Assembly: GCA_903902325.1 (NCBI GenBank)
Contig: CAIUUO010000278.1
Location: 1-36,423, forward strand
DNA length: 36,423 nt
Direction: 5' to 3'
DNA from: an uncultured Bacteroidia bacterium
GTDB taxonomy: Bacteria; Bacteroidota; Bacteroidia; Bacteroidales; Prolixibacteraceae
Made by a program: the position numbers and the translations under genes. The notes under the pieces are model-generated. The model was not told the DNA's origin. It saw only the letters and a list, made by a program, of their open reading frames with translations, and made no database searches. Shown here in pieces: positions 29,133 through 36,423 of this stretch; position 1 is the stretch's first letter; each line of letters begins with the position of its first letter.

Positions 29133-32093
29133 ATGTTCAAATTTTCATTCTTATTTGTTGCGTGTGTGTTCTCACTCTCCATTGTTCACGCGCAATCAGT
29201 TGCAGACATAAATTCCCTGGTTATTCAGGGAAACGGCAAAGGCGATTTTACCCTGTCAACTTCAGGGAGATCTGCACCCTTGCTGATCAGTTCCAACGAG
29301 TGGAACGGAGTAGCAATAGCCTTCAGGGACCTAAGGATAGATATAGGTAAAGTTACCTCCGTAACGCCCGTTATGTATTTGGACACGATACCCAAAGTAA
29401 ACGAGGTTATTGTTGCAGGGACCATTGGGAAAAGCCCAATCATTGATAAGCTGATAGCAGACAAAAAAATTGACATTTCAGGCATTTTCGGGAAATGGGA
29501 AACCTTTCTGATTCAGGTGGTAAAAAATCCATTTCCGGGTGTTCGTCGTGCATTGGTCATTGCTGGAAGTGATAAACGGGGGACTATCTACGGCATTTAT
29601 GAAATTTCGAGGCAGATTGGGGTATCACCATGGTACTGGTGGGCGGATGTTCCAGTTCCAAGGAAATCTGCACTGTACATCCATGCAGGCAAATACATTC
29701 AGGGTGCTCCTTCCGTGAAGTACCGAGGGATATTTTTGAATGATGAGGCTCCCGACCTGACCAATTGGATCAAGGAAAAATATGGATCGGTGAAACCTGG
29801 CGAAAATCCACCGATCCCCAATGGAATTGCAAATTATGGCCACGAGTTTTATACCCGACTTTTTGAACTTATTTTAAGGTTAAAGGGGAACTATCTCTGG
29901 CCGGCCATGTGGAACAATGCCTTTAACGAGGATGATCCTGAAAATCCGCGGTTGGCGGATGAATACGGTATCGTTATGGGGAACTCTCACCAGGAGCCGA
30001 TGCTGCGTGCACAAAAAGAGTGGGATCGCCGTTTCCAAAAGAGCATAGGCACGTGGAACTACGCCAAAAATCCCGACGTTCTTGAATCATTCTGGCGGGA
30101 AGGAATCAGGAGGAACAGGAACTACGAAAGTCTGGTAACAATTGGATTAAGAGGCGCAAATGATACGGAAATGGCTCCCGGAGGACCTGCTGCCAACATG
30201 TCTATGCTTGAAAAAATAGTCGATGTACAGCGAAAAATACTTTCGGATGAGATAAACCCTGATGTTGCGAAAATACCCCAGCTTTGGTGCCTCTACAAGG
30301 AAGTGCTTGATTATTATAATGCCGGCATGAGGGTCCCGGACGATGTGACGTTACTCTGGGCGGAAGATAACTGGGGCAATGTCAGGCGCCTGCCGACAGC
30401 TGCGGAGCAAAAACGAAGCGGTGGAGCCGGCATCTATTACCATTTCGATTACCATGGCGGACCAAGAAACTATCAATGGCTCAATAGCAGTCCGCTGCCT
30501 AAAATTTGGGACCAGATGTCGCTGGCCAAAAAATATGGCGCCGACAAAGTCTGGATTGTCAACGTCGGGCACTTCAAGGGATACGAGTTGCCCATGGAGT
30601 ATTTCCTTGACCTGGCATGGAATACAGATTCCCATACCGGCGAAAGCATCCGGGAATATACGGTTAAATGGGCCAGGAGTCAGTTTGGGGCTACCTATTG
30701 CAGAGAGATAGCAGAAATTTTGATGACCTACACAAAATTCAACGGCAGACGCAAACCGGAACTTCTTTCTCCTTCGACCTACAGCCTGGTGAACTACCGT
30801 GAAGCTGAAAGGGTTGTGGAGGATTATCAGATCTTGTCTGTGAAAGCCGAAAGGATTTTCGACAAGCTTCCTTCGGAGATGAAGGAAGCTTATTACCAAC
30901 TGGTCCTTTTTCCAGTGAAGGCCTGTGCCATCGTAAATGAGCTATATCTTGCCGCGGGAATGAATGGACTGTACTTTGCCCAGGGACGTGCGAGTACCAA
31001 TGCAATGGCCGACCAAACAAAAATGCTTTTCCAGGCTGACACGGCTTTGATGGGTTACTATAACCATGAATTTGGAGGAGGCAGATGGAATCACTTCATG
31101 GATCAGACGCATCTTGGATATATGAGTTGGGTGGATCCTCCGCAAAACAGTCTCCGTGCAATCAAACTGAAAGAAATCACTCCGGGTGATCTGCCGGCCC
31201 TGGGTATCTCGGTAGAAGGCTCCCCGGGTGTCTGGCCGGGGGAATCTTCAATACCCGTATTGCCATGCTTTGATGTTTTTAACAGGCAAAAACGTTACAT
31301 CGATGTCTTCAACAAGGGAAAGAAATCTTTGGAAACAGTGATACAAACGAACCTTCCCTGGATCATTACAACCAAAACCACGGGAATATATGGTGCAGAT
31401 GAGCGACTTTGGGTTGAAGTCGACTGGGGCAAGGCGCCAAAAGGCAAATCCTTGGCTGAAGTAAAGATTTCAAGTGCCGGCAGCGAGGTAACTGTGCAGG
31501 TGAATATTTTTAATCCAACAGAGCCTTCCCGTAAAAAATTGCAGGGATTTGTTGAAAGTGATGGTTTTGTCTCGATGGAAGCTGAACATTATGCCTCACG
31601 AAACAATACCAGCACCCGCAGTTGGGACAAAATCGAAGATTACGGTCATACTTTGTCTGCGATGAGAGCTACGGCAGACATTTATGCTGATCCTGCCGTA
31701 CCGGGTAAAGATTCACCTTCCCTGGAATACCAGATGTATATGTTTGGTGACGGCAAAATGGATGTCACCGCGATATTTTCTCCAGCACTCAATTTTCAGC
31801 CAGGAAGAGGTTTGCGGTATGCAATCTCTTTTGACGATGAAACTCCGCAGGTCATTACACTCGTGCCAGAAGGTTACAATGCAAGAAACGGAAACAGGGA
31901 TTGGGAGAAAGTTGTAAGCGATAATGCCCGGTTTAGCCATTCCAGCCATGAAATTAAAACTCCCGGATATCACAGATTGAAAATATTCATGATTGATCCG
32001 GGCGTAGTGCTGCAAAAGATCATTGTTGATACAGGAGGATTAAAGCCAAGTTATCTGGGGCCTCCTGAAAGCTTTTTCAGACCTTTCAAATAA
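29133..32093 (+). CDS. Glycoside hydrolase family 115 xylan alpha-1,2-glucuronidase
   Basis: The product has 986 residues with a signal peptide (FVACVFSLSIVHAQ, about residue 21). The N-terminal alpha/beta domain ends near GTIYGIYEISRQIGVSPWYWWADVPV, the strongest family signature. A TIM barrel follows with KYRGIFLNDEAPDL, LKGNYLWPAMWNNAF and GNSHQEPMLRAQKEW, then RGANDTEMAPGG and LLWAEDNWGNVRRLP. An all-alpha domain and a C-terminal beta-rich domain (from about 800, FVSMEAEHYASR) complete the family's five-domain layout; length is typical. It removes 4-O-methyl-glucuronic acid from xylan, including from internal residues. It sits between GH10 and CE15, all three acting on the same side chain or backbone. 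Confidence 0.95.
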   Translation: MFKFSFLFVACVFSLSIVHAQSVADINSLVIQGNGKGDFTLSTSGRSAPLLISSNEWNGVAIAFRDLRIDIGKVTSVTPVMYLDTIPKVNEVIVAGTIGKSPIIDKLIADKKIDISGIFGKWETFLIQVVKNPFPGVRRALVIAGSDKRGTIYGIYEISRQIGVSPWYWWADVPVPRKSALYIHAGKYIQGAPSVKYRGIFLNDEAPDLTNWIKEKYGSVKPGENPPIPNGIANYGHEFYTRLFELILRLKGNYLWPAMWNNAFNEDDPENPRLADEYGIVMGNSHQEPMLRAQKEWDRRFQKSIGTWNYAKNPDVLESFWREGIRRNRNYESLVTIGLRGANDTEMAPGGPAANMSMLEKIVDVQRKILSDEINPDVAKIPQLWCLYKEVLDYYNAGMRVPDDVTLLWAEDNWGNVRRLPTAAEQKRSGGAGIYYHFDYHGGPRNYQWLNSSPLPKIWDQMSLAKKYGADKVWIVNVGHFKGYELPMEYFLDLAWNTDSHTGESIREYTVKWARSQFGATYCREIAEILMTYTKFNGRRKPELLSPSTYSLVNYREAERVVEDYQILSVKAERIFDKLPSEMKEAYYQLVLFPVKACAIVNELYLAAGMNGLYFAQGRASTNAMADQTKMLFQADTALMGYYNHEFGGGRWNHFMDQTHLGYMSWVDPPQNSLRAIKLKEITPGDLPALGISVEGSPGVWPGESSIPVLPCFDVFNRQKRYIDVFNKGKKSLETVIQTNLPWIITTKTTGIYGADERLWVEVDWGKAPKGKSLAEVKISSAGSEVTVQVNIFNPTEPSRKKLQGFVESDGFVSMEAEHYASRNNTSTRSWDKIEDYGHTLSAMRATADIYADPAVPGKDSPSLEYQMYMFGDGKMDVTAIFSPALNFQPGRGLRYAISFDDETPQVITLVPEGYNARNGNRDWEKVVSDNARFSHSSHEIKTPGYHRLKIFMIDPGVVLQKIIVDTGGLKPSYLGPPESFFRPFK

Positions 32094-32168
32094 GTATTTA
32101 GTTGGCCCTTGTATGAAGGGTAAATATTTTGATTATAGAATGATTAATTAAAGATTTAGTCTACAGCC

Positions 32169-33512
32169 ATGAAAAGATTAACCGGAGTTTTATTCGTTTT
32201 AGTTCTGCTTTGCAGCGCTTCGCAGGCTCAGTTTTCAAAACAGGCACGCGACAGCATTAATAAGATTACCTCCGTCGATTACCAGAATATGCTGGATCAG
32301 CTCGGCATTAAAACGATTCGGCAGGGAGCCAACGGAAATGATCCGAAGGCGCCCAATGCTGCCAATTACGATGAAGCCAAAGCCAACCCATTTCCGGATC
32401 TGCCCGACCCGCTCGGGATGAAAAATGGCAAATCTGTGACATCTGCCAAAACCTGGTGGAAAAAGCGCCGTCCCGAGATTGTGGAAGATTTTGACCGCGA
32501 AATTTACGGACGTATGCCTCAAAACACTCCGAAGGTAAAGTGGGAGGTGACTGAAATCAAGAATGACACGGTTGGCAAGTACAAGGTCATCGCCAAAACA
32601 ATGGTCGGTCATGTGGATAATTCAGGATATCCATCTGTCAATGTGGACATCAGGATGACTCTGACTACACCAGCAGAAGCAAAGGAACCGGTACCGGTTA
32701 TCATGGAATTTGGGTTTATTTTTCCTCCCGGATTTCGCATGCCAGCTATGCCAAATGCAAGTAAAGAGCCAACCTGGCAACAACAACTCCTGGAAAAGGG
32801 TTGGGGATTTGCCATAATCTTGCCCAACAGCATCCAGGCGGATAACGGAGCCGGATTGACCCAGGGCATCATCGGTTTGATGAACAAAGGGAAGTACAGA
32901 AAACCGGATGACTGGGGTTCCTTGCGTGCCTGGGCCTGGGGAGCCAGCCGTGCGCTCGATTATTTTGAAACGGACAAGGCCGTTAATGCACGTCAGGTAG
33001 GGATTGAAGGACATTCCCGATACGGTAAAGCAACCCTGGTAACGATGGCGTACGACAGCCGTTTCGCCATTGCTTTCGTTAGTTCTTCCGGAGAAGGTGG
33101 GGCCAAATTGCACAGGCGTAATGCAGGGGAGTTGGTCGAAAACGTGGCTTCATCCGGTGAGTATCACTGGATGGCAGGTAATTTCATCAAATATGCCGGA
33201 CCACTTACCCCGAAGGATATGCCTGTTGATTCGCACGAGTTGATCGCCATGTGCGCTCCGCGTCCGGTCTTTATCAGCAGCGGTGAAAAGGGTGATGGCT
33301 GGGTTGATGCCAAAGGGATGTTTATGGCGGCAGTTGCTGCGGGACCTGTCTATAAGCTTCTTGGTAAAAAGGATTTGGGTACAACCATTTTTCCACATGT
33401 GGAGACTCCATTGATGGATGGTGACCTTACATTCAGGCAGCACAGCAGTGGCCATACCCCGGCACCCAACTGGCCAATCTTTATCCGGTTTGCAGAAAAG
33501 TATTTCAAATGA
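32169..33512 (+). CDS. Carbohydrate esterase family 15 glucuronoyl esterase
   Basis: The product has 447 residues with a signal peptide (LLCSASQAQ, about residue 21). The alpha/beta-hydrolase domain has the nucleophile elbow GIEGHSRYGK with Ser283, Glu309 in SSSGEGGAKLHRRN as candidate catalytic acid, and His425 or His429 in RQHSSGHTPAPNWP as the base. These match the bacterial CE15 triad, with GHSR in place of the GCSR of fungal enzymes. MCAPRPVFISSG is the usual strand before the His loop. CE15 enzymes cleave the ester between lignin alcohols and glucuronic acid on xylan. It follows GH115 by 75 bp on the same strand and fits an order of attack of ester, side chain and backbone. Confidence 0.95.
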   Translation: MKRLTGVLFVLVLLCSASQAQFSKQARDSINKITSVDYQNMLDQLGIKTIRQGANGNDPKAPNAANYDEAKANPFPDLPDPLGMKNGKSVTSAKTWWKKRRPEIVEDFDREIYGRMPQNTPKVKWEVTEIKNDTVGKYKVIAKTMVGHVDNSGYPSVNVDIRMTLTTPAEAKEPVPVIMEFGFIFPPGFRMPAMPNASKEPTWQQQLLEKGWGFAIILPNSIQADNGAGLTQGIIGLMNKGKYRKPDDWGSLRAWAWGASRALDYFETDKAVNARQVGIEGHSRYGKATLVTMAYDSRFAIAFVSSSGEGGAKLHRRNAGELVENVASSGEYHWMAGNFIKYAGPLTPKDMPVDSHELIAMCAPRPVFISSGEKGDGWVDAKGMFMAAVAAGPVYKLLGKKDLGTTIFPHVETPLMDGDLTFRQHSSGHTPAPNWPIFIRFAEKYFK

Positions 33513-33515
33513 CGA

Positions 33516-33637
33516 TTTAACCACAAAGAACCCAAAGGTAAACTCAAAGGACACAATGAAAGTATATTTAGAAGCCGCATTGTGGCCTTTGTGTGTACTT
33601 AGAGTCCTTTCCCGAAAAATCGGGACAAGTAGTGTTT
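33516..33637. repeat. Inverted-repeat element after the xylan operon
   Basis: It starts TTTAACCACAAAG, as in the element at 20091. Inside are AAAGGACACAATG opposed by CATTGTGGCCTTTGTGTG. At the right it has TCCCGA-AAAA-TCGGGA (33610-33625) followed by CAAGTAGTG, matching the module at 21471-21495. It lies between the CE15 and deoC 3' ends and may terminate both. Confidence 0.75.
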
Positions 33638-33654
33638 AAAGAATTTTGCAATCT

Positions 33655-34371
33655 TCAATTTCCAAAACGTTTGAAAGCTTCTTCCATTATTACGGCAGTG
33701 GCTGTAGCACCTGAACGCGTGCAACCAGCTGTCTGAACAGCAAGAAGTTGATCAAGGGTGCGGACTCCGCCGGCAGCCTTGATTTTCACTTTCTGACCTA
33801 CACTATTCTTCATCAGTTCCAAAACCGGCACAGTCGCCCCAACATAATTATAATCTCCGTTGGCCTGTTTCACAAAACCAAAACCCGAAGATGTTTTTAC
33901 GTAATCAGCTCCAGCCTCAGTGCAGATCCTGCATAGCTCAACAATATCATCTTCTTTTTTTACGAAGTCAGTTTCGAAAATTACTTTTACAATTGCCTTG
34001 TATGAATGACAGGCATTGGTCACAGCTTTTATTTCGTCCGTTATGTAATTCCAATCCCCCTGCAAGGCTTTTCCGATATTGATTACCATGTCAATTTCAA
34101 CAGCGCCGTCTTTACAAGCATTTTCTGCTTCAAAAACCTTCACATTAATGGCTGAATTCCCTGAAGGGAAACCAATTACACAACCCACTTGAACATCCGT
34201 GCCTTTTAATAATTCAACTGCCTGTCTAACCATGTAAGGTTTTACACAGACGGAAGCTACATTGTATTTCATGGCTACTTCACATTCACGTTTTAGGTCG
34301 GCGTCAGTCATGGTTGGGTGAAGGATTGAATGATCAATCATTTTGGCCAGTTTATAGACTACTTCATTCAT
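33655..34371 (-). CDS. deoC: Deoxyribose-phosphate aldolase
   Basis: The product has 238 residues from the ATG at 34371; a TTG two codons upstream is unlikely. This class I aldolase splits 2-deoxyribose 5-phosphate into glyceraldehyde 3-phosphate and acetaldehyde in deoxynucleoside catabolism. IDHSILHPTMTDADL, VCVKPYMV and GFPSGN are family motifs. The Schiff-base lysine is Lys159 in ADYVKTSSGFGF, and the second conserved lysine lies in VKIKAAGGVRT. It begins 6 bp after the stop of the membrane acyltransferase-like gene, so the two form an operon, although no link between their activities is known. Confidence 0.96.
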   Translation of the reverse strand: MNEVVYKLAKMIDHSILHPTMTDADLKRECEVAMKYNVASVCVKPYMVRQAVELLKGTDVQVGCVIGFPSGNSAINVKVFEAENACKDGAVEIDMVINIGKALQGDWNYITDEIKAVTNACHSYKAIVKVIFETDFVKKEDDIVELCRICTEAGADYVKTSSGFGFVKQANGDYNYVGATVPVLELMKNSVGQKVKIKAAGGVRTLDQLLAVQTAGCTRSGATATAVIMEEAFKRFGN

Positions 34372-34377
34372 AAGCAA

Positions 34378-35490
34378 TTATATTTTAATAAAAAGTTTGT
34401 TCTTGTACAACCAATAGCACATGTACCACATAGATGCCCAGCTTGCAAGGCTCGTCATGATCCCGACAGTGATTTCACCTCCCCAGGTAAACAAAGCTTT
34501 GGTAAATGGGATGAAAATCTTTTCAATCAAATCGGCACCCCCGACTTCGAAGAAGAGATAGATGAAAATGCAGTTCATTCCAACAATGACGAACATTTTT
34601 GAATTCTTGACAAATAATTTCTTTACATCAATTAGCCAGTAAGAAAAAGTCAGAGCAAGTATAGCCCATCCACCGCTGGCAAAAACGAAGGAAGATGTGG
34701 CAATTTTCTTGATTATAGGAGTAATGTCCAATAAGTCAAGGGAAAATCCAATAATCAAACCGGCGAAGCCTGCCATCAACAGGTACTTGATCTTCTGATT
34801 GACCGGTTTGTCGCTCATCAGCAATTTGCCGCAAAGGACACCCCAAACGGTATGCGCGATGGTAGGTATGGCATTGAGTGATGCCCAAATACTGGTTTTA
34901 TCCACTCCTTCAATCTTGTTGTTCACAAAGGCACCCAGATTCTGGTAGGGTACCCATGGCTGGTTGAAACCTTCAACGGGAAAAAACCTGTATGCCAGAT
35001 CCGTAAGCAAAAGGATTACGAGAGTTAGGATCAATTGGAATGAGAAGCTTTTGTCCTTGATCAGAAAGGCCACGAGGTAAGTCACAGATAGTTGTGCCAG
35101 AACGTCCTGAAGCCGGAAAACGATCCTTCCCGGACCCACACAATACAAAGCCCAACCCAGGAACAGCAGCAAAAATGAGCGCTTCACCGCATGGATGCGT
35201 ATGGCTTTGTCCGTGTCTCCCTTTTTTTGCCTGTTGGCAACCGCAAATGGAATGGCAACCCCCACGATGAACATGAAGAAGGGTTGAATGAGATCCCAGA
35301 AATGCAGTCCGTGCCATTCATGATGCGACAGTTGTGTCCCGAAGAACTGGGTTATCCCGTTGTTGATTGAATGGATGTGGCCATACAGTCCAGTGCTTTC
35401 TCCAATCAGCAGAAACATAGTGAATCCCCTGAAAAAATCGATTGAGGCAACCCTGGTCTGGGCTGGTGCCTGTTTTTGTGCTATCCCCAT
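34378..35490 (-). CDS. Membrane acyltransferase-like protein (DUF5009/HGSNAT family)
   Basis: The product has 370 residues with about ten hydrophobic helices. The N-terminal block RVASIDFFRGFTMFLLIGES and HHEWHGLHFWDLIQPFFMFIVGVAIPF is the hallmark of the heparan-alpha-glucosaminide N-acetyltransferase-like/DUF5009 family. His residues in SHHEWHGLHFWD are the likely active-site region, by analogy with the human enzyme, which transfers acetyl groups across the lysosomal membrane. In Bacteroidota these genes commonly sit near glycan-degrading genes. Acetyl transfer to a sugar at the inner membrane is the likely role but substrate is unknown. It is the first gene of the operon with deoC. Confidence 0.88.
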   Translation of the reverse strand: MGIAQKQAPAQTRVASIDFFRGFTMFLLIGESTGLYGHIHSINNGITQFFGTQLSHHEWHGLHFWDLIQPFFMFIVGVAIPFAVANRQKKGDTDKAIRIHAVKRSFLLLFLGWALYCVGPGRIVFRLQDVLAQLSVTYLVAFLIKDKSFSFQLILTLVILLLTDLAYRFFPVEGFNQPWVPYQNLGAFVNNKIEGVDKTSIWASLNAIPTIAHTVWGVLCGKLLMSDKPVNQKIKYLLMAGFAGLIIGFSLDLLDITPIIKKIATSSFVFASGGWAILALTFSYWLIDVKKLFVKNSKMFVIVGMNCIFIYLFFEVGGADLIEKIFIPFTKALFTWGGEITVGIMTSLASWASMWYMCYWLYKNKLFIKI

Positions 35491-35565
35491 CTTTGATTTG
35501 AATTTGTTGGTTAATCAGTAGTTCGTTTGCATCAGGTCAATTTGATCCTTCAACCAAAAGACAAT

Positions 35566-35627
35566 AATATGTCGCGCAAAGCACGCAAAGAGCGCAAAGA
35601 GAAAAAGCGGACTTTGCGCGACATATT
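35566..35627. repeat. Inverted-repeat element, GCAAAG type
   Basis: AATATGTCGCGCAAAG (35566-35581) and CTTTGCGCGACATATT (35612-35627) are perfect 16-bp arms. The loop carries CACGCAAAGAGCGCAAAGAG, direct repeats of GCAAAGA. The rest of the 335-bp gap (35491-35825) shows no gene. Confidence 0.85.
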
Positions 35628-35825
35628 CTTAAGGCTAAAGATAAATATTTTGGTTCATGATACCTGTCATTTTTGTATAAATTGTATCCCTGTAGCTGGG
35701 ATTTCAGACATTCAGTCAAAATTGCCGGTGGATAATATCCCGTCCTTTGTTTTAGTAGACACACGAAAAGAATTATCTTTGAACGCTTGTTTTACAGGAT
35801 TTTGGTTTGTCATAAAAATACAATC

Positions 35826-36423
35826 ATGCGAAATTTCAAACTTTCCGGTTACCTGTCTTTTTTGTTTGCGCTCATTCTATTTGGCGCATGTCAGTCTCAA
35901 ACCCAACGCCTTCAGGAAGGCCGCTGGCGAGGCGAATTCATGGTTCCGGATCATACTATTCCCTTTATTTTCGAGGTAACCGGCCAGAGTCCGGAGAGTA
36001 CGGTTGTTTACCTGATCAACGGATCAGAACGTTTTCCGCTCAAAAATATTGCCTACCGGAATGATTCCGTATTTATTCCCGTTGATCTTTATGATGCAGT
36101 GTTATCAGGCAAACTGACAGGAGGAAATTCCCTTTCGGGAAAATTCAGGAAACTGAATAGTGAGAAGCCGGGTGAAGGCATTCCGTTTAAAGCAGAGGCT
36201 GGTGAGACTCCCCGGTTTCCAAAGGGCAGTGAAGCTTCATCCGTTTCAATTTCAGGAACCTGGGATATCGAAATCGGATCTGCCGGAAATATGGATAAAA
36301 CGGTTGGCAATTTTGAGCAAAAGGAATCTTCCCTGACAGGTTCAATTTTGACGACTACCGGAGACTACCGTTTTCTGGAAGGAAGCGTCGATGGTAAAAG
36401 ATTCAGTTTGTCTGCTTTCAGTG
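35826..36423 (+). CDS. TlpA/AhpC-like lipoprotein, N-terminal part (runs off the window)
   Basis: An open frame from the ATG at 35826 continues to the window end, 199 residues with no stop. A lipoprotein signal ends LFGAC with Cys22 lipidated. The following region (GRWRGEFMVPDHTIPFIFEV ... SERFPLKNIAYRNDSVFIP ... GTWDIEIGSAGN ... SLTGSILTTTGDYRFLEGS) is the beta-rich N-terminal domain that in Bacteroidota TlpA-family thiol-disulfide oxidoreductases precedes a thioredoxin domain. The CxxC-bearing part would lie beyond the edge, so redox function is inferred. Divergent from the acyltransferase-deoC operon. Confidence 0.75.
   Translation, partial: MRNFKLSGYLSFLFALILFGACQSQTQRLQEGRWRGEFMVPDHTIPFIFEVTGQSPESTVVYLINGSERFPLKNIAYRNDSVFIPVDLYDAVLSGKLTGGNSLSGKFRKLNSEKPGEGIPFKAEAGETPRFPKGSEASSVSISGTWDIEIGSAGNMDKTVGNFEQKESSLTGSILTTTGDYRFLEGSVDGKRFSLSAFS

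Overview
The window looks like chromosomal DNA of a Bacteroidota bacterium, probably a free-living or environmental plant-polysaccharide degrader of the Bacteroidales/Marinilabiliales type. The signs are an ECF-sigma/FecR/TonB-receptor triad with an STN domain and a DUF4974 tail, many Sec-exported CAZymes, TlpA-like and repeat-bearing lipoproteins, -7 boxes of the TAnnTTTG type, few Shine-Dalgarno sequences, and hairpin-rich intergenic repeats. The lineage below phylum is inferred, not shown.

Layout. Positions 1-2645 are gene-poor: a cluster of CGAAGTAAG words, hairpins, two decayed tRNA-Met-like units each followed by a hairpin, one small exported protein (1189-1761), and about 0.9 kb with decayed coding traces. 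Positions 2646-3840 hold a PepSY-like periplasmic protein and a membrane protein with a Met/His/Cys-rich tail. Positions 3911-10077 (minus) form a regulated uptake block: ECF sigma, FecR, TonB receptor, then a GH3 glycosidase. A GT2 glycosyltransferase, a lipoprotein with three Ig/FN3-like repeats, an MFS permease and a small NTF2-fold/membrane protein pair follow.

Positions 16003-25378 are the most unusual part. A MerR regulator with a Cys-Trp-rich C-terminal half faces a minus-strand string dinB, dnaE-type polymerase, SDR-like oxidoreductase. dinB is divergent from a LexA/CI-like XRE-S24 repressor whose own promoter overlaps a clear inverted repeat. This has the form of a damage-inducible translesion-synthesis cassette. 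An AAA/DUF4143 ATPase gene abuts the repressor 3' end, and beyond it lies a second, diverged copy of the repressor's last 27 codons. A second AAA/DUF4143 gene with 32-bp tandem repeats upstream and another orphan 3' coding fragment follow, so this is a site of repeated gene gain and decay.

Positions 25388-33512 carry plant cell-wall genes: a secreted beta-helix protein, a GlcG/HbpS-like protein, then a plus-strand run of GH10 xylanase, GH115 alpha-glucuronidase and CE15 glucuronoyl esterase. Together these would cut glucuronoxylan chains, remove (methyl)glucuronic acid and break lignin-glucuronate esters. No SusC/SusD pair is present. The window ends with deoC and an acyltransferase-like membrane protein (minus), and the start of a TlpA-like lipoprotein that runs off the right edge. 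Five long inverted-repeat elements sit in gaps between genes.
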